Positions 36,520 through 47,619 of a stretch of DNA of 64,000 bases are shown piece by piece. A program made the translations under genes and the position numbers. Below the pieces are notes generated by a model. It did no database searches and was not told where the DNA came from. It saw only the letters and a list, made by a program, of their open reading frames with translations. The first letter of the stretch is position 1. Each line of letters starts with the position of its first letter. The DNA is from Trochalopteron elliotii (lineage: Eukaryota > Chordata > Aves > Passeriformes > Leiothrichidae): contig JANPWX010000153.1 in assembly GCA_024734555.1 (NCBI GenBank), forward strand, positions 27,501 to 91,500, written 5' to 3'.

Positions 36520-36685
36520 TATCACAGAATCCCAGACTGGTTTGGGACCCTCAAATCCCACCCAGTGCCACCCCTGCCACGGGGCAGGGACACCTCCCAC
36601 TGTCCCAGGCTGCTCCAAGCCCCATCCAGTTCCAGGAATGGGATCCACATCACGAATTTCCAAAGCCAGGATAAAGATTCCTCCT
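36520..36685 (-). mobile_element. CR1 3' fragment
   Basis: Reverse CR1 3' end starting at cacagaatcccagactggtt and running through gggacacctcccactgtccc. It degrades after gctccaagccccatcc. The ggttggaagggacc block is partly deleted. It is non-coding. Confidence 0.85.
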
Positions 36686-39600
36686 CTCCAAAAGAAACCA
36701 TCCCCCTGTGACATGTCTGGACTTTTAAACCTCGAGGAGCAGAATCACCTCAGGTTATTACAATTAGTTTCATCTCATTAATAGATCAATTTCTTTCAAG
36801 CATACTGAAACTGGGTTTTACTTTGCTGCTTCTCCTTTTAGGCTCCATTATAGTCTGTGTTCTTAAGTTTTAAGGAGAGCCATCAGTGAGGAGGGTTGTA
36901 ATCTCAGGTGATTAATTGCACAGCATTTTACAAGCTGTAAAACAGAGCGAGATCTCCACAAAGCGATTATGCCATTAACCAGGGGCTCTTATCAGATTTT
37001 TCTACAACCACCAGGTTTGTCTGACAGATTGCAAGTCTTAAGTATTTATACATTTCAAAGGTTTACTTATTTTTGTTGTTAAAAACCCCTAAAATCTCTA
37101 TTGATTGTTACATGCAATTCCACATGAGAAGTCCTGAGCACCATGGAGCAGAATACCAATATTTATTACCAGACTTGTGCTCATTATGGTTCTCTCTGAC
37201 AGGGGTCCATTAAAATCAATTTTTATGTTTCTTATGGTTTTTTTTTTCCACCCAATGTTCTTGCCATGGTGTTTATTAGCCAGTTAGGAGAAACACCAGG
37301 CACTGCTTTGTTTTTATTTTACTCTGTCGAAAATAATGAGGCCAGATTTAACAACTATTCACTAGTGATGAGTAGAAGAGATTAAATGTTATACTTCAGC
37401 ACAAACATTTACAGATGGCTTTAAAATTTTTAGAACTTTATCAGTGCTAAAGACAAAAGGAAGTCCCCACCTTTCTCCTTCAGATTTAAATTCTTAAAGT
37501 AATCATAAAAATAATCTTCTTGCCTTTAACTTCAGAGTTATTCCTGAGTGATGGACCCTCTAATGTAACAATTTTTGCACATAAATCATGCAGCCTGTGA
37601 GGTTAAGAGCTACCAAGATGCCACTAATGCCTCAAGATGAACTGAAGTCAGCTCACTACTGAGAAAAGTGAAGCTCTAGAAAGGGTGAAAATTAAAATTT
37701 AGGAGAAGGATCTAAACTGTCCAACTTCTGCTGAAGAACAAGATCATGAGAACCTTCAGCCAATGAACATGGCCATGCTAGAGGTGAGCAAACCAGATGT
37801 CCTGGTAAAATACAACCAGATTTTTTACCAGATGTTCTGATAAAAGAGCAGCACCCATCCCTACAAATGGCTCTGAGAGATCTCTGAGATCTTTTCCCTA
37901 CTCTTATTCCACTCACTCACTGACATTTGCCCTTCACAGGTGGAAGATACCCATCCCCTGGGCTGTTCTCCAGGCAGATTTTGCTCTGCAGCAAAGCCAA
38001 GTTCCAACTTTATCCTAAATACCCCTTTATTTCCATTCCTCATGAGCTGAAAGCCAGCACTTAAACCAGAATCTGAAGAAAGTGAAGCACTTACTTCCAT
38101 ATCACTGGTGTTGGCAAAACTGTGAAATCCAGAGGCTTCAGGGTTTTCATATGGGGGGCAAAATCATATTTCAACCAGAACACACATTATGCCCCAGATT
38201 CCTGATTAATTTTACACTCATTTCAGTTACAAGGAAAATAAAATAGGAAAACAGGCATCCTACAAATCCATGGAGAATTTCAGAAGCAAACACAGGATGA
38301 GCAAAAGACAATGTTGAGAAAAGAAGCCAAACCTGTTTGACTTTTGTCAGTGGGAGCATCAATGCAGTAGTCTGTGGAAAACTGGAATTTCATTACCAAA
38401 CCCAGTTGAAAGTCTTAGAGAAGTCTGAGAAATGCAAAGAAGTCTTGATTTTGGCAAAGAATTTTGGCATAGAAATTTAGCATCTAATTCTGAATGAATT
38501 CAGAATGAATGAATTAAAGTTCCTTCTAAAAGTGTCACTGAACATTTCCTCACAATTATGGAAAAAAATCCAAGATCTGGGCAGGACAGATGGACTCCAG
38601 CAGACTGAACACAGCTTACACCAAACAGGAAAATGCACTGATGCCTCCTCAGCCAGGCCTGGATTTGAGACATCATCTCCACTGCCACGTGGGATCTATT
38701 CCAAACTCCAGAAGACACTGCAGCTCTGGAGAAACAACTAAAGCTCTCATGAGTACCACACAGTAATTAAAACAGTCAGTCCTGCTTCTACCTGTTGGAG
38801 CATAGATCTATATATAAAAATATAAAAATAGATGTAGGTCTGCAAGATTTGTGAGGTGTGCAATGGTATTTTACCCTCAGTGACATTTATATGCATGCCA
38901 AAAAAATTAAAGGAGGCAGGAGATTCTTTCAAAACTTACATTAAAACCACTTATAGTTTAAAATGCTTGATGATATTTCTGAGGCAGCAAAGGAATTGAT
39001 GCATTTTGGAGTCCTTGAGGGCACAGGAGCCTCCTCTCAGTAGGATCAGCAAAAACAAGTGTGCTCTCAGATCCTCTGGGCAATCCCTTTCCTCCAGCAT
39101 GAACACAGGCACAGGATCAATAGGACATGAACTCACCCACTTGGCAGCAGGCTCATTTTGGGAAGTTTTATTTCATGTACGCCCGTCTCACAGCCCCAGA
39201 TCTGGATCTTCCCCACGGGGCTCAGCAGAACCACGTGCTGCTCCTTGCACGGAGATCCTGCCTGCTTGGAATTCACCTGTTCAAGGAAATAAAACCCTCT
39301 TTTAACTGCAGGAATTTTCACCAAGGGCCAGATTTGAGTAGTTTTGGAAAGGGATTTGAAAAAAGGCAAGAAAACAGGGAATTTCAAGTTTGCTCAATGA
39401 CAGCATTCACTTTCAAAATTCCAACTTAAAATGATCCATCCTCAGAAGTCAGCACCTAAATCAAAGTCTCAAAAAAAAACCCCCCATTAACTAGCAGCAC
39501 AGTGATCTTCATAAAAATGTGAAACAGCAGCAGTTTCATGGCTGGTTTATCAGCTAAAATCCAATGTGTTGTGACACTTATTTAAAACAGGACTGTTGTG

Positions 39601-40104
39601 ACAACAAAGTAGATTCAGTGGTTCAGAGCAGCAGTGTTATGCAAATAACAGCTGGAACACAAATAGAATATGTCTGCTGGAAAAGAAAACATATGAAAGA
39701 ATCAATCATTCCTTAGGAAAAGAAGCATATTTTTATTCCCATTGTTACCAGTCTGGTTTTACGATTACTGATAGGATGCAGTTGGAAACAGCTGCCAAGT
39801 ATTTCTCAATATTGGACAAGACCAACAATAACAGACTTGTCAAATTCATCTTGGCTAAAAAAGCCAGCCCAGTCTGGATGTGTGAGTTGTATTTACAGTT
39901 TGGTTTGTGCCATCCCTGCAGGAGGACAGGACAGAACACCACCACTGTGTCCACTGCAGTCACCCAGACACCAAACCTTGGGTCCAGACCACAACCAGAG
40001 CAAAAATCCTGGGCTCCAAAAAGCTCAACTCACGTGAAACTGGGAAAAAAGTGAACAATCAAGAAACTGTGAGGAAGCACAAGGTAACTCCATCAGCAAA
40101 CACA
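36686..40104. other. Unique non-coding sequence
   Basis: Long single-copy stretch. The part at 36,880-37,060 (for example gtgattaattgcacagc, gcgattatgccattaacc) looks like a conserved non-coding element. An octamer-like atgcaaat word lies near 39,640. No exon is supported. Confidence 0.4.
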
Positions 40105-40370
40105 GAATAAAAGGTTTCTACAACTGTTTGGGAAGGAAGGGACCTTAAAAATCACTTCTTTCCACACCTTGCACTGTCCCAGGCTGCTCCAACCCCAATG
40201 TCCAACCTGGCCTTGGGCACTGCCAGGGATCCAGGGGCAGCCACAGCTGCTCTGGGCACCCTGTGCCAGGGCCTGCCCACCCTCCCAGGGAACAATTCCT
40301 GCCCAAAATCCCATCTAAATCTACCCATGCTCAGATTAAAGCCATTCCCTGTGTCCTGTCCCTCCAGGAG
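40105..40370 (-). mobile_element. CR1 3' fragment
   Basis: Reverse CR1 3' end with the tail at the left. The segment normally reading gccatgggcagggacacctt is deleted, so the text jumps to ccttgcactgtcccaggctg. The remainder to tgtcctgtccctccag is intact. It is head-to-head with the next copy. Confidence 0.88.
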
Positions 40371-40464
40371 CCTGCACTTGACCCACTGGACTTTGTGAGG
40401 ATTCCTGCTACACTGAGAAACCAACAGATTTCTTGGATTTATTTTATTTACTTCCCTGTGTTCA

Positions 40465-40585
40465 AGGCTGGACGGGGCCTGGAGCAACCTGGTGCAGTGG
40501 AAGGTGTTCCTACCCATGGCAGGGGATGGGATGAAATGAGATTTAAGATCCCTCCCAACCCAAAGCATTGTGAGATTCCATGAAT
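40465..40585 (+). mobile_element. CR1 3' fragment
   Basis: A short forward CR1 3' end: ggcctggagcaacctggtgc, gtggaaggtgttcctaccca, a tail with tgagattccatgaatga. It faces the preceding reverse copy across about 95 bp. Confidence 0.85.
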
Positions 40586-41504
40586 GACAGAGCAGGGGTG
40601 CAGCAGGAAGGTCCTTGCAGGGTGACTGAGAGCTGCCCACTGCTCACAGCTGTGCAGTCATTAGTTGTTTTCCAACTAAGAGAATCTTTTCAAACCCCAT
40701 TCTTAAGTGCTGTGGAATGAAGTCACATCTGTGAGTAATATAATCAGTGTGAGAGAGCAGAAAAACCATCAAGCTGACAGTTTTGCATAACTGGAGCAAA
40801 AGTAAACCTAAACCCCAGAATTTTGGGAAGCTCTTATGCAATTCCTCCATTACAGACACGCAGCAATCAGAGCAACCTCACCCAGCCTGGACAAGTCCAG
40901 GAACTGCAGGTTCCCTGTGGTTTATTTACTTTGACTGCAACCCCAATTGCTAAATAATCAAATGTTTGGTGGCATCACAAAGAAACTCCTTTCCAACCAA
41001 CTCTTCCCACGTTCCTTCTCCCTCCTCGAGGCCACGGCAGAACTTCCTTGGAGCAGCACCCCACTGCAGAATTCAGCAAACAAGCAGAAAAAGTTTACAT
41101 ATGTGCCAAACCAGCACACATTCTTCATGTTTATTGGTGTGACAGCCCTGAACCAGATGCACTGAACCTCACACCATGTGCTCCACCACTATAACAACTC
41201 CGGGATCAGCTTTTCCATCAGAACAAAACCCAGGATGCAGGGAGCAGCAGGGAGCTATCAACAACCCTCTGAGCTCTCCCCAAGTTGAACTAAGCTTTAT
41301 AGATGAAACCTTGAGTGACTGCCACTCCTATCTGCAGCCTTGTTGATCATATTCATTGGGCAGCAATATTCAGGAGGTTTATTTCTGGAAAAAAGAATGA
41401 AGCTGCAGGACATCCACCCACATCCATGTGCAGTTGGGTTGGGAGGCTCCAGGATGAAGGTCACTGACAGATGTACAATGCAGATTGTCCAGATGCCAAT
41501 TTTG
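40586..41504. other. Unique non-coding sequence
   Basis: Single-copy sequence. No feature is recognised. Confidence 0.45.
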
Positions 41505-41690
41505 TCATTTAGGCTGGATAGGAGGAGAAATTTCCTTGCAGAAAGGGTTGTCAAGCATTGGAATAGGCTGACAAAGGAAGTGGTGCAGACACCAACCCTG
41601 GAAGTGTCCCAAAAACACGTGGATGTGGCACTTCAGGACAGTTTAGTGGTGAACACGGCACTGGTGCTGGCTGGACACCTCCCCTGGATC
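41505..41690 (+). mobile_element. CR1 fragment, older subfamily
   Basis: It reads aggctggataggaggagaa, agaaagggttgtcaagcatt, gtggatgtggcacttcagga and agtttagtggtgaacacggc. These are hallmarks of the classic bird CR1 3' region that normally ends with a ggttggactcgatgat-type block. That ending is missing and is replaced by sequence from a different CR1 subfamily. Confidence 0.85.
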
Positions 41691-41815
41691 CCTGCAAGTG
41701 TCCAAGAACAGGGCTTGGAGCAGCCTGGGACAGTGGGAGGTGTCCCTGCCATGGCAGAGGTGGCACTGGGGGGAGATTTAAGGTCCCTTCCCAACAAAAT
41801 CATTCGTGATTTATG
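41691..41815 (+). mobile_element. CR1 3' end, GC-rich subfamily
   Basis: It follows directly from the older-type fragment in the same orientation. It starts near ctggatccctgcaagtgtcc and runs through ggagcagcctgggacagtgg to a tail with tcattcgtgatttatga. The abrupt switch suggests a chimeric or nested insertion. Confidence 0.85.
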
Positions 41816-42235
41816 AAAAACTGGAAGAATTCTGATCAGCTCCTGCATCATCTCCACCTTCATTCTCCCCTCCCACTGCAACACCTACAGATCTGTGTCA
41901 AAATACTTTATAATTTTGATATTAGGTTGAAAAAAAGGTGATTTTTAGTGACGAAACATCTCCTGCCATCCTCTGGAATATCCTCCAAAGAAATAAAACC
42001 ACAGGTGCAATATTTGTAAATTTACCTTACCAGACTGCTACATACAGCAAACTAGAAGACTGTAATTTTATTTAAATTTGCATTAAGAAGCTTTGACACC
42101 ACAGTAAATAATTCAAATAATTCTATGTTCTGGTGCTCCTAAAACCCCAAAAAATTCCATTGGACATTGGCCTGATATCCTAGAACCCAATCCATATCCA
42201 TAATGATGAAGAAAGAAATAAAAAAGGCTTTTAAA
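41816..42235. other. Unique non-coding sequence
   Basis: AT-rich single-copy sequence. Nothing is recognised. Confidence 0.45.
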
Positions 42236-42376
42236 ATGTGTTTTTAATATCTATTTATTAATTTTTATGGATATATTTATTTTTATTTATTAAATATTTA
42301 TATTCATTTTCATATTTATTTTTAATATTTTAATATTTTAATTCATTCATTTATATATATATTTATATTAATTTTT
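42236..42376. repeat. AT-rich low-complexity tract (TTTAT/ATTTA)
   Basis: About 140 bp of degenerate TTTATTTA-type sequence with almost no G or C, abutting the palindrome at 42,378. Confidence 0.9.
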
Positions 42377-42377
42377 T

Positions 42378-42410
42378 ATTCTCAAGATTTCTCTGAGAAA
42401 TCTTGAGAAT
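42378..42410. repeat. Perfect 16-bp inverted repeat (hairpin)
   Basis: The left arm attctcaagatttctc is followed by a single T and then its exact reverse complement gagaaatcttgagaat. A 16-bp stem with a one-base spacer is far beyond chance expectation at a given site. It is located at the edge of an AT-rich tract and just before a poly-A run. Confidence 0.95.
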
Positions 42411-43154
42411 CAACAAGGCTTGGAAAAAAAAAAAATCTGCAGCAAAGCATTTCCATACTCCATGTTCTCCCAGAAAACAATCTGTGTTTTCCAGAAAAGT
42501 CCAGAGAGCAAACCCTGTTTTCTCTTTCAGTCTCAAGGAGAACTGAATCCTTCCCATCAGAGCCCTATCTCTGATGGATCTCCCCTCCACAGGTTTTTCC
42601 ATTTCCTTCACTCTGCTTTTACAATATAAACCCACCACACCAATATCAAAATATTAACAATAATCCCCTCTGCATCTGATTTAACAGGGGATTTCCATTA
42701 GGCTACAGCATGGAAAGCCCTGACGAATTTTTTTTCTTTTCCCCTCAAATATTTCTGAGAATCGAGGCAAAAATAACATATTCAGCTGGCAAATGGAATG
42801 AGGCCTCACACATCCTGCAATTGGATTTTTTTAAACCAAGAGAGTCCTGCATTAATCAGGGAGATGTCCCAGTTCCTCCAAAAGGGCTCTCTTGATCCTT
42901 TTCAGATTAACAAAGTGTTAATTGAGCCACATGTGATGGAAATACAACCAACAGCAGGAAATTGCATTGCAATTCTCTCCCCTATTTCCCTTGCCTTTTC
43001 TCAGACCCCAAAATGACCCAATTTCCACCATTTCTAGCCAAGCCATTGCTGCACCTTTGGAAATGCTCTGCTTGTTTCTTCCACACCCCAAAAGTCACCT
43101 CTGTGAAACTGAAGAACCCACCCAGGTGCCACAGGAGGTTTTCCACACAGCCTT
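42411..43154. other. Unique non-coding sequence
   Basis: Single-copy sequence up to the left edge of the duplicated unit. No exon is supported. Confidence 0.45.
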
Positions 43155-43657
43155 GCTCCCATGCTGGGCTAGCAGGGAACCACAAATGGCCTTCAAACAC
43201 TAAAAATCACTGTCAGAGAACCCCAAATTGCACCAATCAGAGGAATTCTAACCCACAAAATCTGAATTTCTGAAGTATTAATCCAATAGAATCACTACCT
43301 GCAGGTGATTCCCTTGGAGGTGTTGATGCCCACCTCACCAGAGGTGTGACCAAGCACCACCTTGTTCATTTCCTTCCCATTCTCCATAAATTTAGCCTAA
43401 AACCTTCCTCACTTCCCATTCTCCATAAATTTATCCTAAAACCTTCATCACTTCCCATTCTCCATAAATTTATCCTAAAACCTTCCTCACTTGCCATTCT
43501 CCATAAATTCATCCTAAAACCTTCCTCACTTCCCATTCTCCATAAATTCATCCCAAAAAACTTAATCACTTCCCATTCTCCCNATTCTCCATAAATTCAT
43601 CCCAAAAAACTTAATCACTTCCCATTCTCCCCCTAAATTTACCCTAAAAACTCCACC
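43155..43657. repeat. Duplicated unit, copy A (with 39-bp minisatellite)
   Basis: The first 218 bases match 53,194-53,411 without gaps and with only three substitutions (at 43,173, 43,208 and 43,213), in the same orientation. A 39-bp minisatellite follows. Flanks on both sides differ from copy B. No terminal repeats or target-site duplication are evident. It could be a young dispersed repeat family with an internal minisatellite, or a local segmental duplication; the sequence alone does not decide. Confidence 0.92.
43373..43657. repeat. 39-bp minisatellite, copy A (about 6-7 units)
   Basis: Units begin cttcccattctccataaatt and include a taaaaccttc-type end. The first four are exactly 39 bp (starts 43,373, 43,412, 43,451 and 43,490). 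The fifth is 40 bp and the later ones are irregular. One ambiguous base (N) lies at 43,583, inside a partly doubled unit. Because 39 is a multiple of three, both strands stay open with 13-residue repeats (+ ILHKFILKPSSLP; - NLWRMGSEEGFRI). These are not supported as a gene. Confidence 0.93.
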
Positions 43658-44865
43658 AAACTCCTGACATTTGCATGCAGAAATGAGCTAAAATTCACAA
43701 ACACCTGCCCTGTTTTGATGGTGCCATAGAGTATCACCAAAAAAGCAATTCCAGACATTTCTTGAGTGTGAGGATGATCAATAAATGCCAGGGAAGCTGC
43801 CTCTTCATCCTAATTACAGGAAAAAACCCACCAGTCCTGAACTCTTAGAGAGTCCTTCTTTTGAGTATCTCAAACCTGCTTGCTATTGATTCAAGTTTTG
43901 AATTAAAATTCGATCAAAGCTTCAAATATTGGATTTAAATTTAAGGGGAATACATCAGAGTTTGGCAATTTAGCTCCTTCATTTCAGTCACCCTTCCTGA
44001 TGCAGTAAGTTTGCATCCTCCCCCTAACAAAATCCTTATCAAATCCCATCAGCCAAAGCAAAAATCCATCATAAACCAATGTTTGCAAAATGATTTAATG
44101 TCAAAAAAGCTTCTGCCACTGATGAGGCTGCCCATGCCAGTGGGCCACCCATCCAAGGATTGCACTGAATTACAGTTCTCTCAATATCTCCTTAATAGTT
44201 TAAAACATCCTGTATTTGTTTTACTGGGTCCTGCCTGTTTATTTCAAAGGAAACAATCCATTGTACGTTAAGAATATGGGAAAAGATATTAATAGTAAAG
44301 GTAATGTATTTCTGCACATATAGTGCAGGGTGGAGGGTGATTTTTCCAACCTTATGGGGTTTGGCTTAGAGGAAAAAGCCATTTTTTAGTGTTTCAAAGC
44401 AGAGAAAGATTTAGGGCTGTGAATAGAAGACAGGGCCCATGCAATCAGAACAATCTAAAAATCTACTCCCATTTTAATATCTTGTTTAATCATCTATATT
44501 TTCACCTTACAAAAGCTACTGTTCCAAGAGAACAAATAGTTCATGCACTACAAATAATTTTACTGCAGGAAAGAAAGAAGGAGTTTGAGTTTGAAGAAAG
44601 AAGGAGAAAGAGTTTGTTGGATGCTTCACACTAAAGGTAGTTTAATACATTGGAATGTTAATATCCCTTTGCTATACTGGAATAAAAGTTAGAGAGAATG
44701 AGAAACATTTAATTCTCAGTCTTTCTGTTTAATATGAAATGTCTGATTTCTTTCCATGCTAAAAATACAAACTTTTCTAAAAGCTGCTTCCTCCTCTTGA
44801 AAAAAAGAGTCCAAATATTTCCAACTAAATAAAATGGTGTGAACTCCAAAGAAATATGGAGCTGT
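43658..44865. other. Unique non-coding sequence
   Basis: AT-rich single-copy sequence. Near 44,560-44,634 an acceptor-like tract (ttttactgcag) precedes a charged frame ending in a stop. It is too short and too unlike anything known to annotate as an exon. Confidence 0.4.
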
Positions 44866-45008
44866 GGCTGACCCTGGATCCCTGGCAGTGCCCAAGGCCA
44901 GGCTGGAGCAGCCTGGGACAGTGGGAGGTGTCCCTGCCCATGGCAGGGGTGGAATTGGATGAGATTTAAGGTCTTTTCCAACCCAAACCAGTCTGGAATT
45001 CTGTGATA
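44866..45008 (+). mobile_element. CR1 3' fragment
   Basis: Forward CR1 3' end from ggagctgtggctgaccctgg to the tail tctggaattctgtgat. The block between the aaggccaggctgg and agcagcctgggacag segments is shortened. It is non-coding. Confidence 0.88.
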
Positions 45009-45021
45009 ACTCAACAAAAAC

Positions 45022-45049
45022 CCCTGAAGTTTTGACATCTTAATCTGGA
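45022..45049 (-). repeat. 28-bp block shared with 36,455-36,482 (inverted)
   Basis: On the minus strand this matches the 36,455 block at 27 of 28 bases. It lies about 15 bp beyond the CR1 tail, whereas the partner lies about 40 bp beyond its own tail. Confidence 0.7.
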
Positions 45050-46737
45050 GAGTTGAAGATGTGAGCAAGTGGTCCTGAAAGCCAGGAAGGTCCTTGTCCA
45101 AAAAACCAAGGGACGGGTGCTGCCCTCTGCAACCCACAGGGAACTCTGACCAACATCCCTCATTACATAATGGAAAAATAATTCCTGAACCAGGTAATGT
45201 ACAATTCCAGTACCACTACACTCGCACTTCACTCACAGCATCCTCCAAAAATATGGAAAACTGTCAGTCCAAAGCAAGCCAAATGGTTTTAAATGAAGAG
45301 AAAAGCTAATGTTTGATGAGAAGGTATTGCAGTCAAACCCAAGAATAAAGTCTTGAAACAGAACAATCCTCTCAGTATCTAATCTGATGTAATTCTGTCA
45401 ATACAACCCACTAAAAAGTAAAATAACTTTTAAAATTATCTTTTATGTTCTAAACTACAAGTCCTTTATATCCTGCAGCAGGTTCCTGTGAACCAAACAA
45501 CCCCTGACCTGGACACAAGACACCTCTTCCCCCTCCACAATCACTGTCTCTGCTGGGTGTATTTCTCCTTCCTACAGCATCCAAAACAAACTTTCAGCTC
45601 TCCAGAAAAAAAGGCACTGGAGATGCAGGTCCATGGAATTCCCTCCTTGCTACAGGAACAATAAACACCTCCCCAGCTGAGCCTCTCAAACAAAAGCTGC
45701 ACTGAAACCCTGCAGTGCTCCCCTGGTGTCTCACTGCTTTTCTGAGTAAATCTAACCCTGGTTAAGCCAAACCTGTAACTTCAGAGGGTATGAAAACACA
45801 ACCTCCTCATTTCCTGGCGCGGGGAGGCTTGGAAAGGAAATGTCAGACAGACTGGAAGCAAATCCAGGGTTAGTTTGGGGTGATGCAATTTCTTTACCTT
45901 CCCAAGAACTAATCCCACAAAAATGTGAAGGTGCAGAATCAAGCTGCATATTCTGAACATATACAAATATGTACTGGCATGAACAGTCCAAATCAGTCCC
46001 CTTATCCCAAGGCCCACTTCACACAAGCCCCTGAAAAACCAGGGGGATCCGTGTTCCCATGGAGCAACATTTGCTTTCCACGGCATTTGAGAAGTCTTCG
46101 ACGAGAGCAAACACGTAATTCTTTATTAAACAATCAGAGACAACAAAAAGCAAGTTCTTGTTGTCCCATGGCATTATCCTGCTAATCCTCTTTGGATGGC
46201 AACCAGGAGCCCCCAAAATGCCAAGCTGGGGAAGTCTCTTTCCAAGCACTGGTCGCCTCTGGCTCTTTGGCTGCGCCTTCAGTCGCTGCTTTGGCAGACG
46301 GGAGCAATGACAAATTCCCAGCACCCAGGGCTGTCCCTGACTGCTTTATTTGACTGGAAGGGCACTGGAATTGGAATAAACCCCTTCTGACTCCTCTGGA
46401 AGGGGCAGGTGGGTTACTGCTCCTGCCTTCCAAACTCAACAAGTGTAGATTTCAACTCCATCTGCTGCTCAAGCCAAGTTTGGATTGGAGCTGGTACTCG
46501 AGCACCAGACCCCAGCGGGTTGTTCCAACAGGAACTCTGATGTGTTATTTCCTCCAGCACTTCTCCAAAACCAAGCAAACACATCCTGCATCTTTCCCCA
46601 GCTATTGCTTATACAGGAAATTTAAATGGGATGCAAGCACAGCAGCCACGTGGCACCACAAATACCATAATAAACAATTTATAAATATATCAATTAGAAT
46701 ATTGATATCGTGTGATATCAATAGCACAAAGCAAAGA
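45050..46737. other. Unique non-coding sequence
   Basis: Single-copy sequence, GC-richer around 46,180-46,400 with a few CpGs. Overlapping short frames on both strands have no recognisable domain. Confidence 0.4.
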
Positions 46738-46785
46738 TTAACACTTGATGATCTCTGAGGCTTTTTCCAACCCAAACAATTCTCA
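46738..46785 (+). mobile_element. CR1 3' tail remnant
   Basis: Just the end of a CR1 copy: ttgatgatctctgaggcttt followed by ttccaacccaaacaattct. Confidence 0.7.
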
Positions 46786-47424
46786 GCTTCTACTTACACA
46801 TAGTACAGTGGAGTGACATTAAGAAGAGTGGTGTTAATTAGTTTTAAAAATTGGTGAGGACACAGAGTTATTCAGGGCATCTCATCAAACTGGGGGCTGC
46901 CAAGAGATATCATAATTAATGAGAGTTAAACTGGGTAAGAAATGGAGCATCAAGGGGAGGGAAAGTGGACAGTGGATTATTCCTGGAATAATCAGATTAT
47001 GGCAACAAGTGTGTGCACCCAGTTAGTGGGTAAATCCCACCAGGATCCAGCCCAAAAGCCACGTGTCCTGGTGTAACTTCCAAGGGCAGGGGAAGCTCAT
47101 TGTCCCTCTTACCTACCAAGGACCTACCAAAGGGATTAAATCCCCCAGCTCCTCATTTTTGAAGCTGGAAATCCTATGGCAGAAGACTGAGTTAGAAGCA
47201 CTGCAAAGCAATGTTGTATTTTGTTGAGTTGTCCGGTATTTTAACATTGTCGGAGGGAATAAAACACTGATTTTTTTAATACTTGTAATATATATATTTA
47301 AAAATAATTAAGGAATTTGCTTCCAAACAATTAAAGAAACAAAAATACTAAAGAATCCAAAATGAAGAATCTTGTCTCTTAACAATTCGAGGGTCCCCAA
47401 AAAAACCTATTTTGCTGTTACTGG
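46786..47424. other. Unique non-coding sequence
   Basis: AT-rich single-copy sequence. Nothing is recognised. Confidence 0.45.
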
Positions 47425-47478
47425 GTTGAGTTTCAACAAGTCCCTTTCAACCCAGGATATTCCATGACTCCATGAAAC
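47425..47478 (+). mobile_element. CR1 3' tail remnant
   Basis: Short CR1 end: caagtccctttcaacccagg, then the octamer-type tail ttccatgactccatga. Confidence 0.65.
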
Positions 47479-47619
47479 CTCATGCAAAGGAGAAGTCATG
47501 GTGCAGTAATCTCAATTTTCCAGATGTGTTCATTACTTCAAGAATTACATTCAAGGTGTTAGTTACATATCTAGTTATCTATATACACTTATAATTCCCT
47601 CTGTGCCGTGTCCACTTCT

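Noticed and set aside
43346..43594. Repetitive LHKFILKPSS frame (+) and NLWRMGSEEGF frame (-)
   Set aside because: They arise from the 39-bp minisatellite, which is in frame on both strands. They lack a plausible start, signal or domain, and the second copy is truncated.
44389..44634. Charged frame ending ERKKEFEFEERRRKSLLDASH after an acceptor-like ttttactgcag
   Set aside because: It looks somewhat like a terminal exon, but A/G-rich sequence gives Glu/Lys/Arg by composition. No upstream exon or homologue is recognised.
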